From Linum tenue (lineage: Eukaryota > Streptophyta > Magnoliopsida > Malpighiales > Linaceae): DNA of 64,000 nt. Numbering within the stretch: the first letter of the stretch is position 1; every line of letters begins with the position of its first letter. The stretch is from NCBI GenBank assembly GCA_946122785.1, contig CAMGYJ010000007.1, positions 42,557,587 through 42,621,586 of the forward strand, in the 5' to 3' direction. Of this stretch, positions 1-9,670 are shown piece by piece. The notes below the pieces were generated by a model. The model was not told where the DNA came from, did no database searches, and was given only the letters and a program-made list of their open reading frames with translations. The translations under genes were made by a program, and so were the position numbers.

Positions 1-3000
1 CACTCAAAGCATATATCCTATCTTTCTCATTCAAGCATTCAACATTTAGAGATATAGGATGCTTACTTGTGCTTGCTGCTGTCCCAAAAGCACCAAATGT
101 CAATTGGGGATCCAGTTCACAGTCATTGAGCTTAGCAGGTAATACTGGTTGCCTTTGTGATCTTCTTGGAGGTTCAAAGTCTGCTTGTGGTAGTAACTCA
201 GAATCATGATCAGCAACTTCAGGAGCTGCTGTTTCATGTTCAGGGGTGACATTTGCAGGAGATGCATCTTCACTGTCACTTGGATCATCATCAGTATCAC
301 CATCCCCCCTTGCAGCTGAGGCCTGATCAAAGGAAACAGGTGCTGAAGGTGTAGGAAGTGAAGATGTAGGAACCAGGATAGGAGGAGCTGATGCTGAGGA
401 CTGAATAGGAGGGGAAGTAGATGAAGGAGAGGAAGAGTCTGATGTATCTGAACAATCTCTGAAAGGGAGAATTGTTTCATAGAAGATAACATCTCGAGAT
501 AAGAAGACTCTCCTATCATCTAAATCCAGCAACTTATACCCTTTAACTCCTGCAGGGATGCCTAAGAACACACATTGTCTTGCCCTGGGTGCAAATTTTG
601 TCCTGTTATGCCCAAGTGTACTGGCATAACACAGGCTACCAAACACTTTAAGGTTGCCAAGAAATGGTTGATGGTTGTAAAGTACTTCAAATGGTGATTT
701 TCCAAGTAAAATGGGGGTTGGCATTCTGTTAATTAAATACACTGCATGAAGAATGCAGTCATTCCAAAAGGTTAAGGGTAAACCAGATTGGAACCTAAGT
801 GACCTAGCCACATTTAGAATGTGCTGGTGCTTCCTTTCAACCCTGGCATTTTGTTCTGGGGTTTCCACACAAGACATCTGATGCTCTATCCCTTTCTCCA
901 CAAAGAATTCCTTCATATGAAATTCCTGCCCTTGGTCACTTCTAATTATCTTGACAGTAGTATTAAATTGATTTTCAACCAGAGCACAGAAACCTTTCAG
1001 CAAGTCCCTTGTTTCATGTTTGTGTTTCATTAAGTAAACCCATACTGCCCTTGTATGATCATCCACAACAGTAAGAAAATAAGAGTGACCATCATAGGAT
1101 TGAACAGATAAAGGTCCCCATATGTCTACATGAACCAAGTCAAAAGGACATTTTGCAATACTGGTACTGGTTGGGAAAGGGAGTCTTTTGTGTTTTGAGA
1201 AATGACATACATCACAGTGTAGAATCTTAGAGCTAGTTACAGTAGAATTTGATTTCTGCAACATGGAAATTCTATCACTACTGGCATGTCCTAATCTCCA
1301 ATGCCAAATATCAAAATGCAAAGGATTGAAATTGAAGATGGTGGCTGCTTGGTGGTCTGGCTTCTGGTCTTGGTTTGGTGGAAAAGTGAGATGGTAAAGG
1401 CCTCTATGCTCTCTTGCTAAACCAATCATCTTCAAGCTTAACTGGTCCTGGATATGACACAGATTAGAATGAAAATGTAAGACTAGTGGGCAATCATTGG
1501 TAAGTTTGCTAACTGAGACAAGGTTGAAAGAGAAGCTAGGGACATGTAGGACATTGTGTAGAATCAAGCCTGTAGGCAGTTTAACTGTGCCAATATGAGT
1601 GACTTGGACCCTAGTGGTATTAGGTAGATTCACATAGACATCTTGAACTGGTTTGTGCTCTACAAATAAGGCTAATGAACAAGAAATGTGATCTGAGGCA
1701 CCTGTGTCTAGAATCCAAAGACTTGTAGAATTGGTTTGGTTAAACTGACTTGAGGTAGACAGGCTATATTTACCTGAGTAATTGGGATATGGTGGAGGAA
1801 TTTGAGTGACTGAATAGGCATGGTGAGGCAAAGATGGTGAGGTTGGAGGTGAAGGAAAGTTACCAGTACCAGATTGCATCATGCTTCTTAACTTGTTCAT
1901 TTCCTCTGGTGTAAAACCAACCACTGTCTTAGAAGCACTTACTGGACTACCTCCTGGTGTATCAGTCGAGCTGGAGTAGCTTACTTCAGTAGTTGAATCA
2001 CTAGAACCTGCTTGTGATACTGATCCTGCAAAGCTGGAAGCATTGCCCTGAGATCCTCCTCCATTCTGTGATTCTCTCTTCTTCTTAGCTCTCCAACACT
2101 GCTCAACATTATGATTTGTTCTTTTGCAAAAGATGCAAAACTTCTTCCCTTGTCCTCTTGGTCTCTCATCTTGCTCAGTCTCAACAGCCAATGCCACACT
2201 TTGGCCTTTCCTTCCACCATGAGTTTCTGCTTTCAGCTTCTGTTCATATTGGAGCAGATCATCCACTGCCTCAGACACAGTGGGTAGTGGTTTGCGAGAT
2301 AACAACTGACTCTTGAAAATTTCATAGTCTGGATGCAGACCCCTGAGAAACCTGATCAGATAATCAGTTTCCTGCCTCTCTGTGTAGGCCACAACAGCAT
2401 CACATGGATTCACATTCCCAGGTGCACAATTACATGGAACTATGGGACTGAATTGTGCCAGTTCTTCCCAAATTCCCTTGATCTCATTGTGATACTGGTT
2501 TATAGTGCGGTTCCCTTGCTTGCACTTGTGGATATCATCCTCCAGATTTGTGATTCGTATGGCATTGGGTTTACCATACCTCCTTTTCAACTCATCCCAC
2601 AGTACCTTAGCACTAACATGATTCATCACAGAACGTCGAAGATCTTTGTGCAAGGAATTCAAGATCCATGATAACACAGCTGTGTTACATCCATCCCAAA
2701 GCAGAAATGTGTCATCATTCACTGGAGGCATTGGAATGCTTCCATCAATAAAACCCATCTTATGTTTCATCTTCAAACCCATTATAACAGATCTACTCCA
2801 CATAATGTAATTCGTCCCATCAAACACCTCTGAACCTATAGACTGATTCAGTGCTTCATTAGGGTTCAAGTAAAAAGGATTACCAAAGGTTATCACCTCA
2901 GATCTGATGGTATTTTGTTGCTGCTGCTCCTGCTGCTGGGTTTCAGTGTAAGTACCAAACTGGAAACCTCGAGCACCAGACATTGTTGCTCCTGAGGCTG

Positions 3001-3055
3001 CTGATCCACTTGCAGTTTCCTTTCCATGGCTTGACTGGGGTGGTGTGTTTGCCAT
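1..3055 (-). CDS. Ty1/copia gag-pol polyprotein, 3' end beyond window
   Basis: I read this frame codon by codon from the ATG at 3055-3053 to base 1 and found no stop, so about 1,018 codons are open and the frame leaves the window. In order it shows a copia-type gag with N-terminal motif NPFYLNP and a CCHC knuckle (CIFCKRTNHNVEQC, near residue 309), an aspartic protease DTGASDH (near 449), the GAG-pre-integrase motif HWRLGHAS (near 586) and an integrase with its acidic residues in VDIWGP, RSDQGQEF and VERKH (about 645-740). Reverse transcriptase and RNase H must lie to the left. The ATG is about 20 bases inside the tRNA-Met primer site, as expected. No inactivating change is visible in this part, so the copy may be young. 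The insertion interrupts an ARIADNE gene. Confidence 0.93.
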   Translation of the reverse strand, partial: MANTPPQSSHGKETASGSAASGATMSGARGFQFGTYTETQQQEQQQQNTIRSEVITFGNPFYLNPNEALNQSIGSEVFDGTNYIMWSRSVIMGLKMKHKMGFIDGSIPMPPVNDDTFLLWDGCNTAVLSWILNSLHKDLRRSVMNHVSAKVLWDELKRRYGKPNAIRITNLEDDIHKCKQGNRTINQYHNEIKGIWEELAQFSPIVPCNCAPGNVNPCDAVVAYTERQETDYLIRFLRGLHPDYEIFKSQLLSRKPLPTVSEAVDDLLQYEQKLKAETHGGRKGQSVALAVETEQDERPRGQGKKFCIFCKRTNHNVEQCWRAKKKRESQNGGGSQGNASSFAGSVSQAGSSDSTTEVSYSSSTDTPGGSPVSASKTVVGFTPEEMNKLRSMMQSGTGNFPSPPTSPSLPHHAYSVTQIPPPYPNYSGKYSLSTSSQFNQTNSTSLWILDTGASDHISCSLALFVEHKPVQDVYVNLPNTTRVQVTHIGTVKLPTGLILHNVLHVPSFSFNLVSVSKLTNDCPLVLHFHSNLCHIQDQLSLKMIGLAREHRGLYHLTFPPNQDQKPDHQAATIFNFNPLHFDIWHWRLGHASSDRISMLQKSNSTVTSSKILHCDVCHFSKHKRLPFPTSTSIAKCPFDLVHVDIWGPLSVQSYDGHSYFLTVVDDHTRAVWVYLMKHKHETRDLLKGFCALVENQFNTTVKIIRSDQGQEFHMKEFFVEKGIEHQMSCVETPEQNARVERKHQHILNVARSLRFQSGLPLTFWNDCILHAVYLINRMPTPILLGKSPFEVLYNHQPFLGNLKVFGSLCYASTLGHNRTKFAPRARQCVFLGIPAGVKGYKLLDLDDRRVFLSRDVIFYETILPFRDCSDTSDSSSPSSTSPPIQSSASAPPILVPTSSLPTPSAPVSFDQASAARGDGDTDDDPSDSEDASPANVTPEHETAAPEVADHDSELLPQADFEPPRRSQRQPVLPAKLNDCELDPQLTFGAFGTAASTSKHPISLNVECLNEKDRIYALS

Positions 3056-3076
3056 TGTAACCCTAGATGCGTCGCC

Positions 3077-3088
3077 GCTCTGATACCA
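3077..3088 (-). other. Primer binding site of the left copia element
   Basis: On the minus strand this reads TGGTATCAGAGC, the complement of the 3' end of initiator tRNA-Met, the usual primer of plant LTR retrotransposons. It lies just inside the LTR and just before the gag start codon, which fixes the orientation of the element. Confidence 0.92.
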
Positions 3089-3090
3089 TA

Positions 3091-3397
3091 TGGAGAAAAT
3101 TTGCTAGGGTAAAAGCAAAACCCTCAAAGTGCAGGGTTGCTCTGTTTGCAGTATATATATGAGCTGAGGAAATCAGCTTAGTCTGGATTGCCACTTGGCA
3201 ATCAACAACTGGCCTATTACAAACCCAAAACAGTGCTTAACAACGGCTAATAACGGCTAACAAGCCTTTAAAGGAAACGACATAGTTTTAGGCACAACAA
3301 ACTTAAAACACATAAAACGTTCCGTTTTGCATATTGTCTTCAACCTTCTCTTCGGTCTGCAATCCCTTCAGCATCAGGACTCAAAGGTAAGTTGACA
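3091..3397 (-). repeat. 5' LTR of the left copia element
   Basis: On the minus strand this 307-bp stretch starts TGTCAAC and ends TCTCCA, two bases before the primer binding site. The inner edge is set by that site. The outer edge is inferred from the TG...CA rule and from the point where ARIADNE coding similarity resumes (3398 onward). The partner LTR is outside the window, so LTR divergence and the TSD (predicted to be ccctg, 3398-3402) cannot be checked here. A TATA-like run lies near 3153-3160. Confidence 0.72.
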
Positions 3398-4361
3398 CCC
3401 TGCTCCCGACTGCGAGACGGCGGTCGAATTCCAGATCGGGGAGAAGTCCAACTACGACGTCGTGTGCGATTGCTCGCACCAATTCTGCTGGAACTGCGCG
3501 GAGGACGCGCACCGCCCTTTGAATTGCGCGACGGTGGAGAAGTGGATCCGGAAGAACAGATCCGATTCGGAGAACGTGAATTGGGTGCTGGCGAACACGA
3601 AGCCGTGCCCTAAGTGCCGCCAGCCGATCGAGAAGAACCAGGGCTGCAACCACATGTCCTGCAAGTGCCGGTTCGAGTTCTGCTGGATCTGCCTGGCCGA
3701 CTGGTACAAGCACGGCGGCGGCGGCGGGGGATGGTACTACTCGTGCAATTCGTACGCGGTGCAGAAGGCGGAGGGGAAATTGGGCGAGGAGGAGAGGAGG
3801 CGGGAGTTCGCGAAGCGGCTGGTGGACCGGTACGCGCACTACTTCGAGCGGTGGGCGGCGAATCGGAAGGCGAGGAAGAGGGCGGCGGAGGATCTGGAGA
3901 AGCTGCGGAGGGAGCATTTCGCGCAGCTGGTTTCCGACTACGGGCTGGCGGATTCCGAATTGAATTGCGTGGGCAGGGCGTGGATGCAGATCAGGGAGTG
4001 CCGGCGGGTGCTGGAGTGGACCTATGTGTACGGGTACTACCTGGCGGAGGAGGTGGAGGAGGAGGGCGGCGGCGGAGGAGGGAGGAAGAAGGTGAAGAAG
4101 GATTTGTTTGAGTTTTTGCAAGGGGAGGCGGAGGTGAGCTTGGAGAGGCTACATAAGTGCGCGGAGAAGGATATTTCCCCGTTTATTAAGGCCGCCGCCG
4201 GCGGCGGCGGCGGCGGGGGAGAACGAGTGGTGGAGGAGGCGGAGAAGCTGGAGTTCTTTGAGTACAGGTTGAAGCTGCAGGAGCTGACCAGTACGACGGG
4301 GAACTTCTTCGAGCGGCTGGTGAGTGGGTTGGAGAATGGGTTGGAGGATGTGAAGCCGTGA
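3398..4361 (+). pseudogene. ARIADNE-type RBR E3 ubiquitin ligase, 3' fragment cut by copia insertion
   Basis: RBR ligases accept ubiquitin from an E2 on a RING2 cysteine and pass it to substrates. The frame starts at the LTR junction within the IBR domain (PAPDCETAVEF, equivalent to the CPAPGC block of plant ARI proteins), continues with SHQFCWNCAEDAHRP, then RING2 (CPKCRQPIEKNQGCNHMSC and EFCWIC) and a helical Ariadne domain (YAHYFERWAANRKARKRA, LEWTYVYGYYL), and stops with TGA at 4359-4361. No start codon or RING1 is present; these should lie left of the other LTR. The coding part is intron-free, very G+C-rich and holds poly-glycine runs (about 3714-3728, 4066-4082, 4198-4217). Without its N-terminal half the allele is probably null. 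The distal exon looks otherwise intact, which suggests recent disruption. Confidence 0.85.
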
Positions 4362-4698
4362 ATAGAGTTAGTTTAGGATTATTGTTATCAAGTTAATTAT
4401 AGCAAAAATCCTTTTTGAAGGTAACAACATTTATTTTATAGGACTCTTTTATCATTTGAATTCGACTAAGAGTTAGTTTGAGTATTTATTTGATGAGGGT
4501 TACTATTTGCCGCCCCTTTCATTACTATTTGTCGCCCGTAAATTAAACTAAAATGACATTTTTACCTTTTGTTCATTTTTTATAAAACAAACCTCATTCC
4601 ACCATTATTGTCGTCGGCGCCAATCCACCACCGCCGCCAAATCGCCGACGTCGCCACCACCTCCAGATTACCACCGCGGCCAGAACCAAATCACCACA

Positions 4699-4830
4699 GC
4701 CGGCGGGAGGACCCCGTCCGACGCCGGCGGGAGGACCCCGTCCGACGCCGGCGGGAGGACCCCGTCCGACGCCGGCGGGAGGACCCCGTCCGACGCCGGC
4801 GGGAGGACCCCGTCCGACGCCGGCGAGCGG
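4699..4830 (+). repeat. 24-bp GC-rich tandem array (left arm of MULE)
   Basis: Five perfect 24-bp units start at 4699, 4723, 4747, 4771 and 4795, followed by a partial sixth. Each contains gccggcgggaggacc followed by ccgtccgac. A related array lies in inverted orientation near the other end of the same element (6302-6421). Confidence 0.95.
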
Positions 4831-4838
4831 ACCGTGCA

Positions 4839-4878
4839 TTAGCGACGGTTTCAAAACCGTCACAAAATTCGTCGCTAA
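4839..4878. repeat. TTAGCGACGG inverted motif
   Basis: The stretch starts ttagcgacggtt and ends cgtcgctaa, with an inner inverted copy aaaaccgtc. It folds back on itself. Motifs of the type TTAGCGACGG are familiar from the subterminal repeats of plant CACTA elements, so this may be a scrap of one lodged within the MULE. The family assignment is inference. Confidence 0.5.
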
Positions 4879-5849
4879 ATGATAATAATTATTTAACTCA
4901 ATCTTCTATTTTTTTTAATATTATATCATGCTAATAATTATATGTATGTTTATTAATTATATTTATGAATTAGAAAAACTAAAAATTATTCATAAGAAAA
5001 AAAATTAAATTATAAAAAATATTGTACAAACTAATTCATACTTATTTTATAACTATGTAAGTAGAGCTAAAATAAATAAATTCAGTATAATAGCAATTAA
5101 ATAATTATAGTATGTTAAATAATTACAAATTATCTGAAGTAGTGTATAAGAAAATGGATATTTAATCATAAATTATCATAAATATTGTATAAACTTATGA
5201 ATAATTCATTTTAATTATGTAGAATAGTTATAAAATATTTATAAATTTTGATTAAACCTTTTTTTAATTGTATTTATTTCATATTTAATAAGATCATCGT
5301 ACCTAAAATATGTTTTATAAAACTTCCAAGGAATCGAGGCACGAAGAGGACTCTTTGCGGCTCGGGGAAGGTCGGGCAAAAACATCTTTTACAAATTACT
5401 AGAGTCACCGACATGAAAAAATATTGAAACTTTCATCGATCTCTTAAAATGTGGATACAAATGTGTTGGAATCGATTGTTTATCAATCGGACATTCCCGA
5501 CAAAAAGAGATGAATAGTGCCAAAACTTTCATCGAGGTGTTTTTAGGGCTCTGGGGGTGGTAACTAGGAGTTTCTTGAGCCTATCACGTATATTTCCACG
5601 AGACGAAATATTATTGTTAGTGGAGGAAGAGATGATTTTGCCTCTAAAATATTTCCTAGTAGGATTGGATGGATCGAGGTTGAAGGTAGCTATTCAAGGG
5701 GAATGAGGGTTTAGGGTTTCAGAGGAGTATAAGGTATAGGAGGTGGATGAGATGCTTTCCTTCTTTATTGTCATTATTGGTCCAGTTGAGTCGAGTTGAT
5801 TCTTATTGTTGTTATCCGTCATCTTGGGTGAGATTATTTCAACTGTGGT

Positions 5850-6180
5850 CAAACCCTAATTAAGTCAAACCCTAATTCGAATCAAACCCTAATTAAGTCA
5901 AACCCTAATTCCCTCAGACAACTATGGTCAAAATAATATATAATTTAGTCAACCCCTAATTCGGGTCAAACCCTAATTAAGTCAAACCCTAATTATATCA
6001 AACCTTAATTCGGGCCAAACCCTAATTAAATCAAACCTTAATTCAGGTCAAACCCTAATTCGGGTCAAACCCTAATTAAGTCAAACCCTAATTTCCTCAA
6101 CCAACTGTGATCAAATAATATATAATTTAGTCAAACCCTAATTAAGTCAAACCCTAATTCCCTTAACCAATTGTGGTCAA
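5850..6180 (+). repeat. Degenerate CCCTAA-containing interspersed repeat
   Basis: The phrase aaaccctaatt recurs more than ten times, spaced by linkers such as aagtc, cgggtc or cctcaa, giving a loose period of about 16 bp. The repeated core resembles the plant telomere repeat CCCTAAA, but the units are separated by non-telomeric bases and are inside a transposable element. Confidence 0.85.
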
Positions 6181-6301
6181 ATTAACAATTATATACTAAT
6201 TATTAAACTAATTAAGATACTAACAATTGTATTTAAAATAAATCTAATAAATATTTATTTAAACCGAACCATTCAAACCGAATCATAAACCCAATCAGAG
6301 C

Positions 6302-6421
6302 GGTCCGACCAGACCGGACGGACGGGGTCCGACCAGACCGGGCGGACGTAGTCTGACCAGACCGGGCGGACGGGGTCCGCTCCGGCCAGTCGGACTGCGT
6401 CCGCTCCGGCCAGTCGGACGG
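6302..6421 (+). repeat. 24-bp GC-rich tandem array (right arm of MULE)
   Basis: Five diverged 24-bp units begin at 6302, 6326, 6350, 6374 and 6398. The first three share tccgaccagaccgg and the last two share tccgctccggccagtcgg. On the minus strand each unit begins gtccg and resembles the units at 4699-4830, so the element carries related arrays in opposite orientation at its two ends. Confidence 0.88.
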
Positions 6422-6742
6422 CGACTGAAAAAAAAATAAAAAAAATTCCCTCCGCCGAGCTTGGGAGGTTGGTAGCGGCGAGAGCGAGGAAGTCGGCAGC
6501 GGCGGAGGGAGGAGTCGGCGGCAGGAGGTTGGCAGGAGGGAGGAGTCGGCGGCGGCGGGAGGTCCGGCAGGAGGAGGGTCGTCGGCGGTGGGAGGTCGAC
6601 AGGAGGAGGGAGGGTTGAAGGGGGCGGCGGCAGATGGGTTGAGGGTGGGATAGGGTTAGGGGCAAAATCGTCTTTTTTTTTTCTAACTACGGGCGGAAAA
6701 TAGTAAAACTGCGGGCGGCAAATAGCGATTCATTTATTTGAT

Positions 6743-7317
6743 CGATCATTTCATTGGTCAATAAAATGTGGATTTCAGGTTAAACTAAAACAATGGTGGT
6801 TTCTACCAAAAAAATAAAAACAATGGTGGATAGATTACTTTCCACCGTCCGAACAATTTAACAAAGAGACATGTCCTCTTGTTGATGTAGACATATTCAA
6901 TTCAAACCAATCGATTTGAGTTGAGGCTTTGATACGAGTTTGTCTAAATCATCACATCCTCGATTTAAATATCCAAATTCGTACTTGCTTCATACCCTCA
7001 CGAGGAAATTTTTTTGCGAATCCATCTCCGTAGCAGTGATTTTTGGGTACCCATGGGTAATACCCTCACCGCACATCTAACATTATAATATCTCAAATTT
7101 TACATATAAATTTTTAATTATAACAATAAATGCAACTACTATATCATAAAGTCGACAAAGAGACAATCATTCTTAATTACATCTTATCTTAAAACAACCA
7201 TTAATCCATTAGATAGAATACAATGTAATCTCCATCATTATTTATGCGGCGAGTTGCAGCCTGCAATATTCCGAACTAAGGATGTGCTTTTTGAGTTAAC
7301 TCACTCTCGCGAGATCG
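6743..7317. other. Intergenic, no gene seen
   Basis: About 575 bp of AT-rich sequence between two MULEs. I see no convincing exon, RNA gene or transposon end here. Confidence 0.6.
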
Positions 7318-7326
7318 CTTTTCGGG

Positions 7327-8342
7327 GGAATGGGATACGGTAACAACCCCTAAGGGGGTTGTGAGATTGACAACCAAGGATATTTTGGGTATGACAAAAA
7401 AACGAATTTATTAATTAATTTTTTTATTAACTACATATTGGGAATTAAAAACCCATATTAAATACTTATCTTTTTAAATTTTGAATCCTACAATAAATAC
7501 AACTCTATCTTCCTTTTCAAGCAGCCACTCCACTCCGACCGGCAGACTTTCTCCGGCAAGATCCTTGAATACGACTCGCTCCGGCCACCTGTAAAAAATT
7601 AAAACTATGTTAGTACATTAGTGGTACGTTCCACTACCACTGGTACCACTACCATCTGGTACCGGGTAGTGGTAGTGTACCACTATCATTTGGTACCACT
7701 GTTTTCTCATACTTGATAGTGGTGGCGTACCACTACCAGCTACCACTCCATATAGTACCACTATCACTAGAAAATCAGTACCCCTAGAAAAAAAACCAGA
7801 TCTGAAAATCCAAAAATCATAGATCTGAAAAACGAAGAGGAGGAGAGGAGAGGAGGCACAAAGAGGCAGAGGGACTCACACCGGAAGAGGTAAGGAGAGG
7901 AGGCACGACGGTGGCGTTAGAGAGCTGGCAACAACAGGGGGTGGAGGGCGTCGGAGGATTGCGGCGACGGTGGAGGGCTCGGCTGGGGGTGAGAGAAGTG
8001 GCGGCTATGGAGGGCGGCGGGCTATGGACGTGACGGAATGTGGAGGGCGGCGGAGGCAGTGTTGGGTGGAGAGAGGCGACATCGGTGGTGGAGGCCGGCG
8101 ACAGTGCCGTCTGGATAGAGAGAGGAGGGGGAGAGGGAGAGTTAGGGTTTTTATTTTATTTATATGGGAGGGAGAATGATTGGGTGTGGTAACATTTTTC
8201 CTTTTCAAAAATACCCTTCTTTTAATCCTAACCATCAACTTAAAAAAAGAAGAAAGAGACCGGAGAGAGAGTGTATCCAACTATTAGTTAGTGGGTTGTG
8301 AATCTCACAACCCCTAAGGGGGGTGTTACCGTATCTCATCCC
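7327..8342. mobile_element. Non-autonomous Mutator-like element, 1.0 kb
   Basis: The left end reads GGAATGGGATACGGTAAC and the right end on the minus strand GGATGAGATACGGTAAC; the similarity continues through a block containing CCCCTAAGGG and TTGTGAGATT, giving inverted repeats of about 50 bp. The 9 bases cttttcggg lie just outside both ends (7318-7326 and 8343-8351), a Mutator-sized TSD. The interior has a run of alternating ggtaccact and agtggtac blocks (about 7615-7765) and a purine-rich segment (7825-8150) that may derive from host coding sequence. No transposase is encoded. Confidence 0.85.
7615..7765. repeat. TACCACT-rich palindromic repeat inside MULE
   Basis: Copies of ccactacca and ggtaccact alternate with their complements (agtggtagtg), so the stretch can fold in many registers. 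It shows no coding pattern. Confidence 0.7.
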
Positions 8343-8351
8343 CTTTTCGGG

Positions 8352-8657
8352 CTATATTTTCTCTTACTCCGCCTATTTCATAAAGTATTATGCTTGGTTT
8401 ACTAACTACTACCACACATCTCCCTCCATAGCAAGCTAATCACCAAGCTCCATATAAGTCTCTCCACTTTAGCAACTAGTTTCTTTCTTACAAAAACCTG
8501 AACTGCCCAGCTTATGTAGCTGTTAAAGTCAGGACGCACTCTACAAGTCTGTCGCATCAACTTCAGACTATCTCCCAACACAACTTACGTATAATGACAA
8601 CAAAATAATAAGTGAAATCGAGTTTGTTGGGCAATTCAACACAAGTTACACAACACA
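8352..8657. other. Intergenic, no gene seen
   Basis: About 300 bp between the 1.0-kb MULE and the hAT element. No gene or repeat end was recognised. Confidence 0.6.
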
Positions 8658-8665
8658 GTTATTAA

Positions 8666-9030
8666 TAGGGGTGACGGTTCGGTTACAATCGAACCGAAAT
8701 TCATTTGTACTCGAAAAACCGAAAATGCAACCTCTATAAACCGAACCTGAAACTGGTAAGGAGAATTTGTACCCGAAACCCAAAATTATCGTTATTTACT
8801 TCGGGTTCGGTTAAAGCAAACCCGAAAATTGAAAATATGTGTTGCCGGAAGCTTACACATTTCTTGGGTCCTTTTTCGGTTATTTTGGTCCTTATCGGTT
8901 TTTTGGTTCTAAACCAAACCAAACCCGTTACAGAACAATTCGGGTTGAAACCAAAAACCCAAAATTGACAGCACTCTTATCGGTTCGAGTTTGGTTTAAA
9001 CCGAAACCCGAAACCATTATCCCACCCCTA
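8666..9030. mobile_element. Non-autonomous hAT element, 365 bp
   Basis: The element starts taggggtgacgg and ends cccaccccta, so both ends read TAGGGGTG on their own strand, a common hAT terminus. The 8-bp TSD gttattaa flanks it at 8658-8665 and 9031-9038, the size typical of hAT. The interior is filled with forms of cggttcggt and aaccgaa that can pair with each other. No transposase is present. Confidence 0.87.
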
Positions 9031-9189
9031 GTTATTAATAGTATTTTAGTCACTCCATTTTGCTTTAGTTTGTCCCTTGTGGTGATCAGTTATTTATCCT
9101 ATTATTTTCATATCTTTGATAACAAGTCAAACGAGATGTTCTTGCCGTGTGTTGAATTTAATGATACTCTAAAAAATTATGATGTTCAA

Positions 9190-9507
9190 ACGAGAAATCA
9201 GACCTGCCGAGATCGCCGCCAGTGGAGCTCCGAGATTGCAAAGCTCAAGACGATCTCCTTTGCTTTGGAAGTGGTGGAAATGAAGGGGTATTTCCAGGAG
9301 GAGATTGAGTCAAATTGCCTGAAAGTGGCGTCGAAGTTGAAAGGAGACAACGCATCGCTGACGGAGGAAGGTTGGCTAAGTGAGGAGATTAGGACCCAAG
9401 CCCAGTATCTGAACAACATAAAGTGGATCTTTGCAAAGAGGGAGTGCAACAAGGCAGCCCATATAATAGCCCATACACTTTGTAATTGGGACTCCCATGA
9501 AATTTGA
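9190..9507 (+). pseudogene. LINE RNase H domain remnant
   Basis: The frame ending with TGA at 9505-9507 gives ALEVVEMKGYFQEEIESNC, then EEIRTQAQYLNN and AKRECNKAAHIIAH. This matches the C-terminal RNase H-like domain of plant L1-type LINEs (alternating ALEAG, VEGDC and REANKVAH motifs). Only the last ~100 residues remain; endonuclease and reverse transcriptase are missing. An AATAAA-like signal (taataaaatt) follows at about 9571, consistent with a LINE 3' end. Confidence 0.72.
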
Positions 9508-9670
9508 GAAGCGAGACCTCCAATTCTCCTAATCCCGCAACTAACGTGGACTGTAATCCTGTGATGGCTAATTAATAAAATTTCCAGGTGTTTTTATAAA
9601 TAGAAAAGACCCATGTAGTGGGGAATACACATTCCGAGGCCACAAGCCCAAACAAATTGAATGGGATATG

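Larger units (their letters stand above)
4495..6731. mobile_element. Non-autonomous Mutator-like element, 2.2 kb
   Basis: The two ends are imperfect inverted repeats of about 50 bp: the left begins GAGGGTTACTATTTGCCGCC and the right, on the minus strand, GAATCGCTATTTGCCGCC; both continue with a second TACTATTTKYCGCCCGTA block. The 11 bases atttatttgat occur directly outside both ends (4484-4494 and 6732-6742), within the 9-11 bp range of Mutator TSDs. No transposase ORF is present. Inside lie two 24-bp tandem arrays near the ends, an AT-rich stretch (4880-5290), a possible captured segment (about 5290-5850) and CCCTAA-rich repeats. Short open frames over the arrays are a result of the repeats and not genes. 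Confidence 0.8.

Noticed and set aside
3381..4121. 246-codon minus-strand frame and 165-codon plus-strand frame
   Set aside because: Shadows of the very G+C-rich ARIADNE exon; they show Arg/Leu/Pro-rich low-complexity translations and no domain.
4569..4934. Frame with repeated RREDPVRR units
   Set aside because: It is the translation of the 24-bp tandem array inside a MULE and has no support as a gene.
5850..6180. Possible interstitial telomere
   Set aside because: The CCCTAA phrases are separated by non-telomeric linkers and lie inside a transposon with its own TSD.
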